From Volvox africanus (taxonomy: Eukaryota; Chlorophyta; Chlorophyceae; Chlamydomonadales; Volvocaceae), in contig BSDZ01000099.1 of the NCBI GenBank assembly GCA_030268105.1, forward strand, positions 1 to 64,000: a DNA stretch of 64,000 nt. The letters are read 5' to 3'. The position numbers were made by a program, and so were the translations under genes. Each line of letters starts with the position of its first letter. Position 1 is the first letter of the stretch. This document shows positions 1 to 12,807 of this stretch, in pieces. A model generated the notes under the pieces. That model was not told where the DNA came from and made no database searches. It saw only the letters and a program-made list of their open reading frames with translations.

Positions 1-1666
1 ATATATCTTATATCTTGTTATGGGGCTTTTGTCGATCGAAATTGTTAGTTGCCAAGCCCTTGCTTGCATCGGCTGGCAGTATGTAACGGCTCCCCATAAA
101 GGTTACATGCGCTCCTTGTAACGCCATGCCTGCTCCACGCAGCAGCCCATTATATTGTCAAGATACATCTATCTACCGTTCTAACATCGGCAAGTGCGTA
201 CTTAGTGATAAATATTAACCGGTCAGCCCTGCATAGAATTCCTAGCAGGAAATCTATCATGGCTGCCAGTGGTTCACCCCCACAGTCAGCCTGCTGATCA
301 ATCTTGCTTATCCCCAGAAATAAACTGCAAATAATACATTACGTAGATCAACCATTTTATTAACAGAATAACCAGAAGAATCGCTGGTCCCAGAGAAACG
401 GACTCGTGGAAAGGAAGGGTGTGGCGGCAGGTTATGGCTCAGTAGCTGTACAACACAAAACGCGCGCTACAGTTTTGATACTGCCTATGTACAGTAGTAC
501 GATCACCTAATTTTGTACGACCGCAATTCATGTCAATTAAAGCCTATCATCATGACTTTCAACGTTTAACGTTCTTACTAAGACATAAGCTGCTGCGGTG
601 TTTTTGTGGAATGAATGGTGGTAAGTGAGGGCTGCGGTGAGCTGCATTCACGGTCCATGCTTGACCTGTACCCGGTGCGGCGGTATCCCCCACACGACTA
701 CACAAGGATAACAAATGGCGCACGTGTGAAAGCATGAGTGCGTTACACATCATTGTGAGTACAGCATCAGGGATACTTCCCACGTTAGCAACCATACCCG
801 CTTTCATCGCACCGACGGCTCCACCATCCAGTGCCATGCACTACCGTGTGTCCCACATGCCTCGTGCCCAACACAAGCCTTAAGAACGGCACCTGGTCCC
901 CGTCCGCCGGGATATGCCCGTTTGCCAGTGGTCGGTGAAGGTGCGACAAACACCGCACCCTACAACCACGATATCACCCTGAACAGGATGGACGGAATAC
1001 TGGGAATGAAGCCTTCCAGGCTACCCATATCTGCAGCTAAGGAACACACATTATGACTCGGACCGAATGAAGCCCGAAGCAGACGGACCCGCACTGGACT
1101 AATGTAAAACATGGTGCCTTCCATATCACACAAACTTAGGAAACAGCACAATTTAGTTAAGCCAGGCCAAGCAGGTCGGAGACGACCGCACTCCGCTGTA
1201 GGCTGCCGAACTTGAAAACAAACTTGAACAAACAACAGGACATCACCATATCCCAATCACCGACTTGGGCCGATCAGAAGGGCAAATGTCCGCACGCTTT
1301 TCTCCCGCTAGTTTGGCGTTACTACAGCGGTTCGTCTGGTTGCCTCACATGTACTGCACGCAGAAAATATATACCTAATGCTGTGGGCAAATGAAAGGGA
1401 TGCGACGAAACAGGTCCCCTCATGCCCCCATCGGCAAGCCCAAAACAGTTGTTGCAATGGCGCTGTTGTGGTGTGCGCTTGCTGAGGCTATGGAAGCGTG
1501 GTTTGCCCCGCAAACCAACAAGCCAGCCTCTAGCGTTAGCCGCCATCGGCAGATTAATCGTTGCAAACACCGTGGAACGAATTTTTCGCTGTCCCAAACA
1601 CACATATTTGTTTCAATCAGATACTTATCCAAGAACCTATCCTAAAATCCATAGACATCCAAATTG

Positions 1667-1831
1667 ATGCATAAAAAACTAGACCTCAACCTTGTTTCCC
1701 AGATGGCCCCACTGGTGGCGCTCCGTATGGTTGACCACCACTACTTCTGGCGGCTGCCGGCACCCGTTGGTTGTCCGGAGGTGCAGGACAGACTGCAGTG
1801 GTGGGGCTTTGATGCCTGGAACGTGCTGTGA
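1667..1831 (+). other. Small ORF of 54 residues inside the satellite unit (unrecognised)
   Basis: An ATG at 1667 opens a 54-codon frame ending in TGA at 1831. The second half reads like real protein: a second ATG at 1703 follows a pyrimidine-rich stretch ending in CAG that resembles a 3' splice site, and the segment includes HHYFWRLPAP and WWGFDAW. I do not recognise a family. It recurs in every unit that covers unit positions 1667-1831 (U7 at 32002-32166, for example). Because the copies are identical there is no substitution pattern to test for selection. It could be an exon of a spliced gene, a gene relic or chance. Confidence 0.2.
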
Positions 1832-2109
1832 CCTGTGCGGATTGGCAGGTGAAAGGAGCGAAGATGCCAGCGACCGGACCACTCTGACTCACTTGTTTGC
1901 CTCAGTCCCAGCTGAGATTGCTGAATGCTGTGCCGTGCTCAATGCTGGTAGAGTGAGGACATAAATCATGGCTTCTGCCCTTCTATGCGATGTTGGTTTG
2001 TATTGCGTTGTATATATTTGGACGTGCGTCGAGGAATGCCGCAAGATGGGAGGTGCGGGGTTGGAAGTTGTATCCATAACTGCCCGTAGGTGCGCCGTGT
2101 CGTCGTGTT

Positions 2110-2123
2110 GAGCCTCGAGGCTC
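2110..2123. repeat. 14-bp perfect palindrome in the unit
   Basis: The sequence GAGCCTCGAGGCTC equals its own reverse complement. It recurs at unit position 2110 in every unit that covers this region. It could be a protein-binding site or chance. Confidence 0.5.
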
Positions 2124-2512
2124 GATAAATGCTGCAGATGCCTTGGAGGGAGGGTATTGGTGAATATAGGGTGTTGCCGCATGCCGCTCCGTTAATTGAC
2201 TGATGTTGATATACCACATCATGTGATGTAGCCTTATGTGCCGTCCCACTTCTTAATGTTTGAGAAGCGAGTTTTAGCCGAAGTTTAAGGGACAAAGATG
2301 TCAAAGATCTGACCGCTAGCCTGGATGTGGGGAGGGGACTTGGATGAGCGCAAAGTGGCACCGACGCGGCAATCCAACGGCTTGCATGTTCGACCTGGTT
2401 GACCAACCTAGGTAGTCAATGACGGGGGCGGCGACTTCCCTTCTGGGGCGCGGTGGTTGGTGAAGGTGCTCGGTCGCATTTTGCCCGTCTTCCCGAAACG
2501 AACAAGAAGCGT

Positions 2513-2528
2513 TCGTCCCTAGGGACGA
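2513..2528. repeat. 16-bp perfect palindrome in the unit
   Basis: The sequence TCGTCCCTAGGGACGA equals its own reverse complement with no spacer. A palindrome this long is uncommon by chance in about 4 kb. It is kept in every unit that covers the region, but this says little because the whole unit is homogenised. Confidence 0.5.
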
Positions 2529-3926
2529 GACGCAGAAAGCCAAGAAGGGATGTGAACCGTGAAGCTGTTGCCGGCTGCGGTTCAGTCGCCCCAACGGCTC
2601 CCTCCAACGAGGCAGGAGGAGAAGAAATCGCTATTAGGGGCGTTATTCCGTTGTGCCACCTTGTTCCACCCAAGATGCCGCCCAGTCGTACGACGCGCCT
2701 CCTGGACGAGTTCTGGAAGGGATGAGTCAAAGCCGCTGCTGGAGATGCCTGGGGTATGAAATCGATTTTACCGTTAGATGTGAATTGATGGCTCGGCTCG
2801 CCTTGCATTAAGTGTTTTGCATTTGTTTGTTGGAATAAGGTTACGAGCAGACGACGTCTCTAATAAAACAGTGTTTTACCGGTGGACTTCTTAGGTCAAG
2901 CCAAAGCCGGTGCGGGTCAGCTGGCGGTTGCCGCGAAGGGTTACCGGAGGTCCAAGGTTAAATGGATTGGTTGGTTACGGTCGAATGGATGGTGAACCAA
3001 ATGTGGTTTCAGAGCGGGTCACTTCGGACAGGAACTTTAACAGGACTTCAAGTATATGTATACTAGAGAATCAACCGGTTTTGCTAGGTATCTGCTGTGT
3101 CAGTCCAGTATCGCGAACCGTCGGCGGGGGCGATGGAATCAGAGGACGTAACGGGTGTCGCAGTGTGGCGCGGGCAACTTGCACTGTCTTTTCAGAGTGT
3201 CACCGTTGACTGCCTATTTTGGTTGGAAATTCATGTGATACTGTACGAGGCGTGTAAGACTCACAGCATTATTGAAAAGTTGTTTTCTGTGCGCTGATTT
3301 TCGATTTTCAAAGAACCTCAAAGTTTAGCTGGCCACTGCTGGCCTTCCCTTGCTTGCTGCTCTCAGGAGATGTCGGACGTCACTTTCGCGGGCATCTATC
3401 CAGAAAGCTGCAACTACAGCAACATTTCAATCATGCTGTCCTCAATAAGCGCTGATGGTTGCGAGGAACAGATAACAGGCCTTGATGCGGTGTCTTGGGG
3501 ACTGGCACGGTATTTTGCAATAAACACGTCTTTCCTATATATTCCAGTTAACCGACCGTTGAAGCCGGAGTAAACTCTAACCGGTCGTTCGGATATGAAG
3601 CTTCCCATGGCCGCACCAGATAATCTAGTGCTAATAGATACCGGATTCATTTGGAGAGTAAGTGGGGCATGCTGGGCGTGTCTGGGGCGGTCGGTCGTCG
3701 ATGATGCAGTGAGCCATTCATCCTCGATCCGCAGAGCTCATGGGCAACCAGTTTCAGCTTTCAGGAAGGGAGGGTAGCGTGCAGTATGGCCAAGCAAGCA
3801 GCTCCCACGCTAGAATTCTCCTTCTTTGGGATTAGAAGCTGACATTGGACCCCCGCACCAACCATCTGCTCCGTTGGTCCATCTCTGATCATGGCGGGCA
3901 AAAGCTTAATGGTAGGCTGGCCCAGG

Positions 3927-4058
3927 ACGGGGCCGGGGCCGGGGACGGGGCCGGGGACGGGGCCGGGGACGGGGACGGGGACGGGGACGGGGACGGGGAC
4001 GGGGACGGGGACGGGGACGGGGGCGGGGGCGGGGGCGGGGGCGGGGGCGGGGGCGGGG
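3927..4058 (+). repeat. G-rich hexamer tract of U1, 22 hexamers
   Basis: The order along the plus strand is A, C2, A, C, A, C, A9, G6, where A = GGGGAC, C = GGGGCC and G = GGGGGC. Each hexamer has a run of at least four Gs, so G-quadruplexes can form on the plus strand. No hexamer type makes a stop codon in any of six frames, so long dipeptide-repeat frames cross it; these are not evidence of coding. Confidence 0.95.
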
Positions 4059-4263
4059 ATGGGACTGGGGCTTCCCTCCTCCATCTCGGATGCTGAGATG
4101 ACTGCTGTCCTGGAGGCCATGAGCCCCAATAAGGCGGATCTCAAGCGTACCTCTCAGTGCACGGGTTGCCGGAGAGACTTCGCAAGCACTTGACAGCTGT
4201 GCTGCTGCCGGCAATCTGAGGGCCACCATAGATGATAGATAAGACGCTGAGGCAACTATATCA

Positions 4264-7200
4264 ATATATCTTATATCTTGTTATGGGGCTTTTGTCGATC
4301 GAAATTGTTAGTTGCCAAGCCCTTGCTTGCATCGGCTGGCAGTATGTAACGGCTCCCCATAAAGGTTACATGCGCTCCTTGTAACGCCATGCCTGCTCCA
4401 CGCAGCAGCCCATTATATTGTCAAGATACATCTATCTACCGTTCTAACATCGGCAAGTGCGTACTTAGTGATAAATATTAACCGGTCAGCCCTGCATAGA
4501 ATTCCTAGCAGGAAATCTATCATGGCTGCCAGTGGTTCACCCCCACAGTCAGCCTGCTGATCAATCTTGCTTATCCCCAGAAATAAACTGCAAATAATAC
4601 ATTACGTAGATCAACCATTTTATTAACAGAATAACCAGAAGAATCGCTGGTCCCAGAGAAACGGACTCGTGGAAAGGAAGGGTGTGGCGGCAGGTTATGG
4701 CTCAGTAGCTGTACAACACAAAACGCGCGCTACAGTTTTGATACTGCCTATGTACAGTAGTACGATCACCTAATTTTGTACGACCGCAATTCATGTCAAT
4801 TAAAGCCTATCATCATGACTTTCAACGTTTAACGTTCTTACTAAGACATAAGCTGCTGCGGTGTTTTTGTGGAATGAATGGTGGTAAGTGAGGGCTGCGG
4901 TGAGCTGCATTCACGGTCCATGCTTGACCTGTACCCGGTGCGGCGGTATCCCCCACACGACTACACAAGGATAACAAATGGCGCACGTGTGAAAGCATGA
5001 GTGCGTTACACATCATTGTGAGTACAGCATCAGGGATACTTCCCACGTTAGCAACCATACCCGCTTTCATCGCACCGACGGCTCCACCATCCAGTGCCAT
5101 GCACTACCGTGTGTCCCACATGCCTCGTGCCCAACACAAGCCTTAAGAACGGCACCTGGTCCCCGTCCGCCGGGATATGCCCGTTTGCCAGTGGTCGGTG
5201 AAGGTGCGACAAACACCGCACCCTACAACCACGATATCACCCTGAACAGGATGGACGGAATACTGGGAATGAAGCCTTCCAGGCTACCCATATCTGCAGC
5301 TAAGGAACACACATTATGACTCGGACCGAATGAAGCCCGAAGCAGACGGACCCGCACTGGACTAATGTAAAACATGGTGCCTTCCATATCACACAAACTT
5401 AGGAAACAGCACAATTTAGTTAAGCCAGGCCAAGCAGGTCGGAGACGACCGCACTCCGCTGTAGGCTGCCAAACTTGAAAACAAACTTGAACAAACAACA
5501 GGACATCACCATATCCCAATCACCGACTTGGGCCGATCAGAAGGGCAAATGTCCGCACGCTTTTCTCCCGCTAGTTTGGCGTTACTACAGCGGTTCGTCT
5601 GGTTGCCTCACATGTACTGCACGCAGAAAATATATACCTAATGCTGTGGGCAAATGAAAGGGATGCGACGAAACAGGTCCCCTCATGCCCCCATCGGCAA
5701 GCCCAAAACAGTTGTTGCAATGGCGCTGTTGTGGTGTGCGCTTGCTGAGGCTATGGAAGCGTGGTTTGCCCCGCAAACCAACAAGCCAACCTCTAGCGTT
5801 AGCCGCCATCGGCAGATTAATCGTTGCAAACACCGTGGAACGAATTTTTCGCTGTCCCAAACACACATATTTGTTTCAATCAGATACTTATCCAAGAACC
5901 TATCCTAAAATCCATAGACATCCAAATTGATGCATAAAAAACTAGACCTCAACCTTGTTTCCCAGATGGCCCCACTGGTGGCGCTCCGTATGGTTGACCA
6001 CCACTACTTCTGGCGGCTGCCGGCACCCGTTGGTTGTCCGGAGGTGCAGGACAGACTGCAGTGGTGGGGCTTTGATGCCTGGAACGTGCTGTGACCTGTG
6101 CGGATTGGCAGGTGAAAGGAGCGAAGATGCCAGCGACCGGACCACTCTGACTCACTTGTTTGCCTCAGTCCCAGCTGAGATTGCTGAATGCTGTGCCGTG
6201 CTCAATGCTGGTAGAGTGAGGACATAAATCATGGCTTCTGCCCTTCTATGCGATGTTGGTTTGTATTGCGTTGTATATATTTGGACGTGCGTCGAGGAAT
6301 GCCGCAAGATGGGAGGTGCGGGGTTGGAAGTTGTATCCATAACTGCCCGTAGGTGCGCCGTGTCGTCGTGTTGAGCCTCGAGGCTCGATAAATGCTGCAG
6401 ATGCCTTGGAGGGAGGGTATTGGTGAATATAGGGTGTTGCCGCATGCCGCTCCGTTAATTGACTGATGTTGATATACCACATCATGTGATGTAGCCTTAT
6501 GTGCCGTCCCACTTCTTAATGTTTGAGAAGCGAGTTTTAGCCGAAGTTTAAGGGACAAAGATGTCAAAGATCTGACCGCTAGCCTGGATGTGGGGAGGGG
6601 ACTTGGATGAGCGCAAAGTGGCACCGACGCGGCAATCCAACGGCTTGCATGTTCGACCTGGTTGACCAACCTAGGTAGTCAATGACGGGGGCGGCGACTT
6701 CCCTTCTGGGGCGCGGTGGTTGGTGAAGGTGCTCGGTCGCATTTTGCCCGTCTTCCCGAAACGAACAAGAAGCGTTCGTCCCTAGGGACGAGACGCAGAA
6801 AGCCAAGAAGGGATGTGAACCGTGAAGCTGTTGCCGGCTGCGGTTCAGTCGCCCCAACGGCTCCCTCCAACGAGGCAGGAGGAGAAGAAATCGCTATTAG
6901 GGGCGTTATTCCGTTGTGCCACCTTGTTCCACCCAAGATGCCGCCCAGTCGTACGACGCGCCTCCTGGACGAGTTCTGGAAGGGATGAGTCAAAGCCGCT
7001 GCTGGAGATGCCTGGGGTATGAAATCGATTTTACCGTTAGATGTGAATTGATGGCTCGGCTCGCCTTGCATTAAGTGTTTTGCATTTGTTTGTTGGAATA
7101 AGGTTACGAGCAGACGACGTCTCTAATAAAACAGTGTTTTACCGGTGGACTTCTTAGGTCAAGCCAAAGCCGGTGCGGGTCAGCTGGCGGTTGCCGCGAA

Positions 7201-8544
7201 GGGTTACCGGAGGTCCAAGGTTAAATGGATTGGTTGGTTACGGTCGAATGGATGGTGAACCAAATGTGGTTTCAGAGCGGGTCACTTCGGACAGGAACTT
7301 TAACAGGACTTCAAGTATATGTATACTAGAGAATCAACCGGTTTTGCTAGGTATCTGCTGTGTCAGTCCAGTATCGCGAACCGTCGGCGGGGGCGATGGA
7401 ATCAGAGGACGTAACGGGTGTCGCAGTGTGGCGCGGGCAACTTGCACTGTCTTTTCAGAGTGTCACCGTTGACTGCCTATTTTGGTTGGAAATTCATGTG
7501 ATACTGTACGAGGCGTGTAAGACTCACAGCATTATTGAAAAGTTGTTTTCTGTGCGCTGATTTTCGATTTTCAAAGAACCTCAAAGTTTAGCTGGCCACT
7601 GCTGGCCTTCCCTTGCTTGCTGCTCTCAGGAGATGTCGGACGTCACTTTCGCGGGCATCTATCCAGAAAGCTGCAACTACAGCAACATTTCAATCATGCT
7701 GTCCTCAATAAGCGCTGATGGTTGCGAGGAACAGATAACAGGCCTTGATGCGGTGTCTTGGGGACTGGCACGGTATTTTGCAATAAACACGTCTTTCCTA
7801 TATATTCCAGTTAACCGACCGTTGAAGCCGGAGTAAACTCTAACCGGTCGTTCGGATATGAAGCTTCCCATGGCCGCACCAGATAATCTAGTGCTAATAG
7901 ATACCGGATTCATTTGGAGAGTAAGTGGGGCATGCTGGGCGTGTCTGGGGCGGTCGGTCGTCGATGATGCAGTGAGCCATTCATCCTCGATCCGCAGAGC
8001 TCATGGGCAACCAGTTTCAGCTTTCAGGAAGGGAGGGTAGCGTGCAGTATGGCCAAGCAAGCAGCTCCCACGCTAGAATTCTCCTTCTTTGGGATTAGAA
8101 GCTGACATTGGACCCCCGCACCAACCATCTGCTCCGTTGGTCCATCTCTGATCATGGCGGGCAAAAGCTTAATGGTAGGCTGGCCCAGGACGGGGCCGGG
8201 GCCGGGGACGGGGACGGGGACGGGGACGGGGACGGGGACGGGGACGGGGACGGGGACGGGGACGGGGACGGGGACGGGGACGGGGGCGGGGGCGGGGGCG
8301 GGGGCGGGGGCGGGGGCGGGGGCGGGGGCGGGGGCGGGGATGGGACTGGGGCTTCCCTCCTCCATCTCGGATGCTGAGATGACTGCTGTCCTGGAGGCCA
8401 TGAGCCCCAATAAGGCGGATCTCAAGCGTACCTCTCAGTGCACGGGTTGCCGGAGAGACTTCGCAAGCACTTGACAGCTGTGCTGCTGCCGGCAATCTGA
8501 GGGCCACCATAGATGATAGATAAGACGCTGAGGCAACTATATCA
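4264..8544. repeat. Satellite unit U2 (4,281 bp)
   Basis: This copy is 18 bp longer than the standard because its hexamer tract has three extra G-type repeats. It carries two marker substitutions: A instead of G at 5471 (unit position 1208, a CpG changed to CpA; seen only in this unit) and A instead of G at 5789 (unit position 1526, shared with U3 and U6). No gene is recognised. Confidence 0.93.
8190..8339 (+). repeat. G-rich hexamer tract of U2, 25 hexamers (longest)
   Basis: The order is A, C2, A13, G9. The A/C block is still 16 hexamers long. The expansion lies entirely in the G-type block (9 instead of 6). Confidence 0.95.
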
Positions 8545-11500
8545 ATATATCTTATATCTTGTTATGGGGCTTTTGTCGATCGAAATTGTTAGTTGCCAAG
8601 CCCTTGCTTGCATCGGCTGGCAGTATGTAACGGCTCCCCATAAAGGTTACATGCGCTCCTTGTAACGCCATGCCTGCTCCACGCAGCAGCCCATTATATT
8701 GTCAAGATACATCTATCTACCGTTCTAACATCGGCAAGTGCGTACTTAGTGATAAATATTAACCGGTCAGCCCTGCATAGAATTCCTAGCAGGAAATCTA
8801 TCATGGCTGCCAGTGGTTCACCCCCACAGTCAGCCTGCTGATCAATCTTGCTTATCCCCAGAAATAAACTGCAAATAATACATTACGTAGATCAACCATT
8901 TTATTAACAGAATAACCAGAAGAATCGCTGGTCCCAGAGAAACGGACTCGTGGAAAGGAAGGGTGTGGCGGCAGGTTATGGCTCAGTAGCTGTACAACAC
9001 AAAACGCGCGCTACAGTTTTGATACTGCCTATGTACAGTAGTACGATCACCTAATTTTGTACGACCGCAATTCATGTCAATTAAAGCCTATCATCATGAC
9101 TTTCAACGTTTAACGTTCTTACTAAGACATAAGCTGCTGCGGTGTTTTTGTGGAATGAATGGTGGTAAGTGAGGGCTGCGGTGAGCTGCATTCACGGTCC
9201 ATGCTTGACCTGTACCCGGTGCGGCGGTATCCCCCACACGACTACACAAGGATAACAAATGGCGCACGTGTGAAAGCATGAGTGCGTTACACATCATTGT
9301 GAGTACAGCATCAGGGATACTTCCCACGTTAGCAACCATACCCGCTTTCATCGCACCGACGGCTCCACCATCCAGTGCCATGCACTACCGTGTGTCCCAC
9401 ATGCCTCGTGCCCAACACAAGCCTTAAGAACGGCACCTGGTCCCCGTCCGCCGGGATATGCCCGTTTGCCAGTGGTCGGTGAAGGTGCGACAAACACCGC
9501 ACCCTACAACCACGATATCACCCTGAACAGGATGGACGGAATACTGGGAATGAAGCCTTCCAGGCTACCCATATCTGCAGCTAAGGAACACACATTATGA
9601 CTCGGACCGAATGAAGCCCGAAGCAGACGGACCCGCACTGGACTAATGTAAAACATGGTGCCTTCCATATCACACAAACTTAGGAAACAGCACAATTTAG
9701 TTAAGCCAGGCCAAGCAGGTCGGAGACGACCGCACTCCGCTGTAGGCTGCCGAACTTGAAAACAAACTTGAACAAACAACAGGACATCACCATATCCCAA
9801 TCACCGACTTGGGCCGATCAGAAGGGCAAATGTCCGCACGCTTTTCTCCCGCTAGTTTGGCGTTACTACAGCGGTTCGTCTGGTTGCCTCACATGTACTG
9901 CACGCAGAAAATATATACCTAATGCTGTGGGCAAATGAAAGGGATGCGACGAAACAGGTCCCCTCATGCCCCCATCGGCAAGCCCAAAACAGTTGTTGCA
10001 ATGGCGCTGTTGTGGTGTGCGCTTGCTGAGGCTATGGAAGCGTGGTTTGCCCCGCAAACCAACAAGCCAACCTCTAGCGTTAGCCGCCATCGGCAGATTA
10101 ATCGTTGCAAACACCGTGGAACGAATTTTTCGCTGTCCCAAACACACATATTTGTTTCAATCAGATACTTATCCAAGAACCTATCCTAAAATCCATAGAC
10201 ATCCAAATTGATGCATAAAAAACTAGACCTCAACCTTGTTTCCCAGATGGCCCCACTGGTGGCGCTCCGTATGGTTGACCACCACTACTTCTGGCGGCTG
10301 CCGGCACCCGTTGGTTGTCCGGAGGTGCAGGACAGACTGCAGTGGTGGGGCTTTGATGCCTGGAACGTGCTGTGACCTGTGCGGATTGGCAGGTGAAAGG
10401 AGCGAAGATGCCAGCGACCGGACCACTCTGACTCACTTGTTTGCCTCAGTCCCAGCTGAGATTGCTGAATGCTGTGCCGTGCTCAATGCTGGTAGAGTGA
10501 GGACATAAATCATGGCTTCTGCCCTTCTATGCGATGTTGGTTTGTATTGCGTTGTATATATTTGGACGTGCGTCGAGGAATGCCGCAAGATGGGAGGTGC
10601 GGGGTTGGAAGTTGTATCCATAACTGCCCGTAGGTGCGCCGTGTCGTCGTGTTGAGCCTCGAGGCTCGATAAATGCTGCAGATGCCTTGGAGGGAGGGTA
10701 TTGGTGAATATAGGGTGTTGCCGCATGCCGCTCCGTTAATTGACTGATGTTGATATACCACATCATGTGATGTAGCCTTATGTGCCGTCCCACTTCTTAA
10801 TGTTTGAGAAGCGAGTTTTAGCCGAAGTTTAAGGGACAAAGATGTCAAAGATCTGACCGCTAGCCTGGATGTGGGGAGGGGACTTGGATGAGCGCAAAGT
10901 GGCACCGACGCGGCAATCCAACGGCTTGCATGTTCGACCTGGTTGACCAACCTAGGTAGTCAATGACGGGGGCGGCGACTTCCCTTCTGGGGCGCGGTGG
11001 TTGGTGAAGGTGCTCGGTCGCATTTTGCCCGTCTTCCCGAAACGAACAAGAAGCGTTCGTCCCTAGGGACGAGACGCAGAAAGCCAAGAAGGGATGTGAA
11101 CCGTGAAGCTGTTGCCGGCTGCGGTTCAGTCGCCCCAACGGCTCCCTCCAACGAGGCAGGAGGAGAAGAAATCGCTATTAGGGGCGTTATTCCGTTGTGC
11201 CACCTTGTTCCACCCAAGATGCCGCCCAGTCGTACGACGCGCCTCCTGGACGAGTTCTGGAAGGGATGAGTCAAAGCCGCTGCTGGAGATGCCTGGGGTA
11301 TGAAATCGATTTTACCGTTAGATGTGAATTGATGGCTCGGCTCGCCTTGCATTAAGTGTTTTGCATTTGTTTGTTGGAATAAGGTTACGAGCAGACGACG
11401 TCTCTAATAAAACAGTGTTTTACCGGTGGACTTCTTAGGTCAAGCCAAAGCCGGTGCGGGTCAGCTGGCGGTTGCCGCGAAGGGTTACCGGAGGTCCAAG

Positions 11501-12807
11501 GTTAAATGGATTGGTTGGTTACGGTCGAATGGATGGTGAACCAAATGTGGTTTCAGAGCGGGTCACTTCGGACAGGAACTTTAACAGGACTTCAAGTATA
11601 TGTATACTAGAGAATCAACCGGTTTTGCTAGGTATCTGCTGTGTCAGTCCAGTATCGCGAACCGTCGGCGGGGGCGATGGAATCAGAGGACGTAACGGGT
11701 GTCGCAGTGTGGCGCGGGCAACTTGCACTGTCTTTTCAGAGTGTCACCGTTGACTGCCTATTTTGGTTGGAAATTCATGTGATACTGTACGAGGCGTGTA
11801 AGACTCACAGCATTATTGAAAAGTTGTTTTCTGTGCGCTGATTTTCGATTTTCAAAGAACCTCAAAGTTTAGCTGGCCACTGCTGGCCTTCCCTTGCTTG
11901 CTGCTCTCAGGAGATGTCGGACGTCACTTTCGCGGGCATCTATCCAGAAAGCTGCAACTACAGCAACATTTCAATCATGCTGTCCTCAATAAGCGCTGAT
12001 GGTTGCGAGGAACAGATAACAGGCCTTGATGCGGTGTCTTGGGGACTGGCACGGTATTTTGCAATAAACACGTCTTTCCTATATATTCCAGTTAACCGAC
12101 CGTTGAAGCCGGAGTAAACTCTAACCGGTCGTTCGGATATGAAGCTTCCCATGGCCGCACCAGATAATCTAGTGCTAATAGATACCGGATTCATTTGGAG
12201 AGTAAGTGGGGCATGCTGGGCGTGTCTGGGGCGGTCGGTCGTCGATGATGCAGTGAGCCATTCATCCTCGATCCGCAGAGCTCATGGGCAACCAGTTTCA
12301 GCTTTCAGGAAGGGAGGGTAGCGTGCAGTATGGCCAAGCAAGCAGCTCCCACGCTAGAATTCTCCTTCTTTGGGATTAGAAGCTGACATTGGACCCCCGC
12401 ACCAACCATCTGCTCCGTTGGTCCATCTCTGATCATGGCGGGCAAAAGCTTAATGGTAGGCTGGCCCAGGACGGGGCCGGGGCCGGGGACGGGGCCGGGG
12501 CCGGGGCCGGGGCCGGGGACGGGGACGGGGACGGGGACGGGGACGGGGACGGGGACGGGGACGGGGGCGGGGGCGGGGGCGGGGGCGGGGGCGGGGGCGG
12601 GGATGGGACTGGGGCTTCCCTCCTCCATCTCGGATGCTGAGATGACTGCTGTCCTGGAGGCCATGAGCCCCAATAAGGCGGATCTCAAGCGTACCTCTCA
12701 GTGCACGGGTTGCCGGAGAGACTTCGCAAGCACTTGACAGCTGTGCTGCTGCCGGCAATCTGAGGGCCACCATAGATGATAGATAAGACGCTGAGGCAAC
12801 TATATCA
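8545..12807. repeat. Satellite unit U3 (4,263 bp)
   Basis: Standard-length copy. It shares the A at unit position 1526 (window 10070) with U2 and U6. Its hexamer tract has the fullest C-type content, the same allele found in U10, U12 and U13 on the far side of the retrotransposon. Confidence 0.93.
12471..12602 (+). repeat. G-rich hexamer tract of U3, 22 hexamers
   Basis: The order is A, C2, A, C4, A8, G6. This is the C-rich extreme of the allele series. Confidence 0.95.

Larger units (their letters stand above)
1..4263. repeat. Satellite unit U1 (4,263 bp), reference copy
   Basis: This is the first complete unit of the tandem array and the reference for all unit positions below. The next copy begins at 4264 with the same AT-rich start. 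About half the bases are G/C by eye. Every open frame is short (146 codons or fewer), lies in competing frames on both strands, and matches no family I know. I found no 5S rRNA, snRNA, tRNA, spliced-leader or telomere-type sequence. Landmarks are two perfect palindromes (2110-2123 and 2513-2528), a 54-residue small ORF (1667-1831) and a G-rich hexamer tract (3927-4058). I treat the whole unit as satellite DNA of unknown function; a spliced gene or noncoding RNA inside it cannot be excluded. Confidence 0.93.

Noticed and set aside
621..3663. GTAAGT splice-donor-like sites at unit positions 621 and 3658, the second making a possible intron that would contain the hexamer tract
   Set aside because: A given 6-mer is expected about once per 4 kb per strand, so two are not significant, and no coding exons support them.
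559..3777. The remaining short ORFs of the satellite unit, repeated in each copy (for example 1966-2406 minus, 146 codons, and 2416-2808 minus, 130 codons)
   Set aside because: They overlap one another on both strands, lack recognisable domains, and are identical between copies only because the whole unit is homogenised. I do not annotate them as genes.
3761..4229. Long ORFs of dipeptide repeats (Gly-Thr, Gly-Asp, Pro-Arg, Pro-Val/Pro-Ala) across the hexamer tract in several frames
   Set aside because: The hexamers make no stop codon in any frame on either strand, and length changes in steps of six keep every frame open. Openness is automatic and not evidence of a gene.
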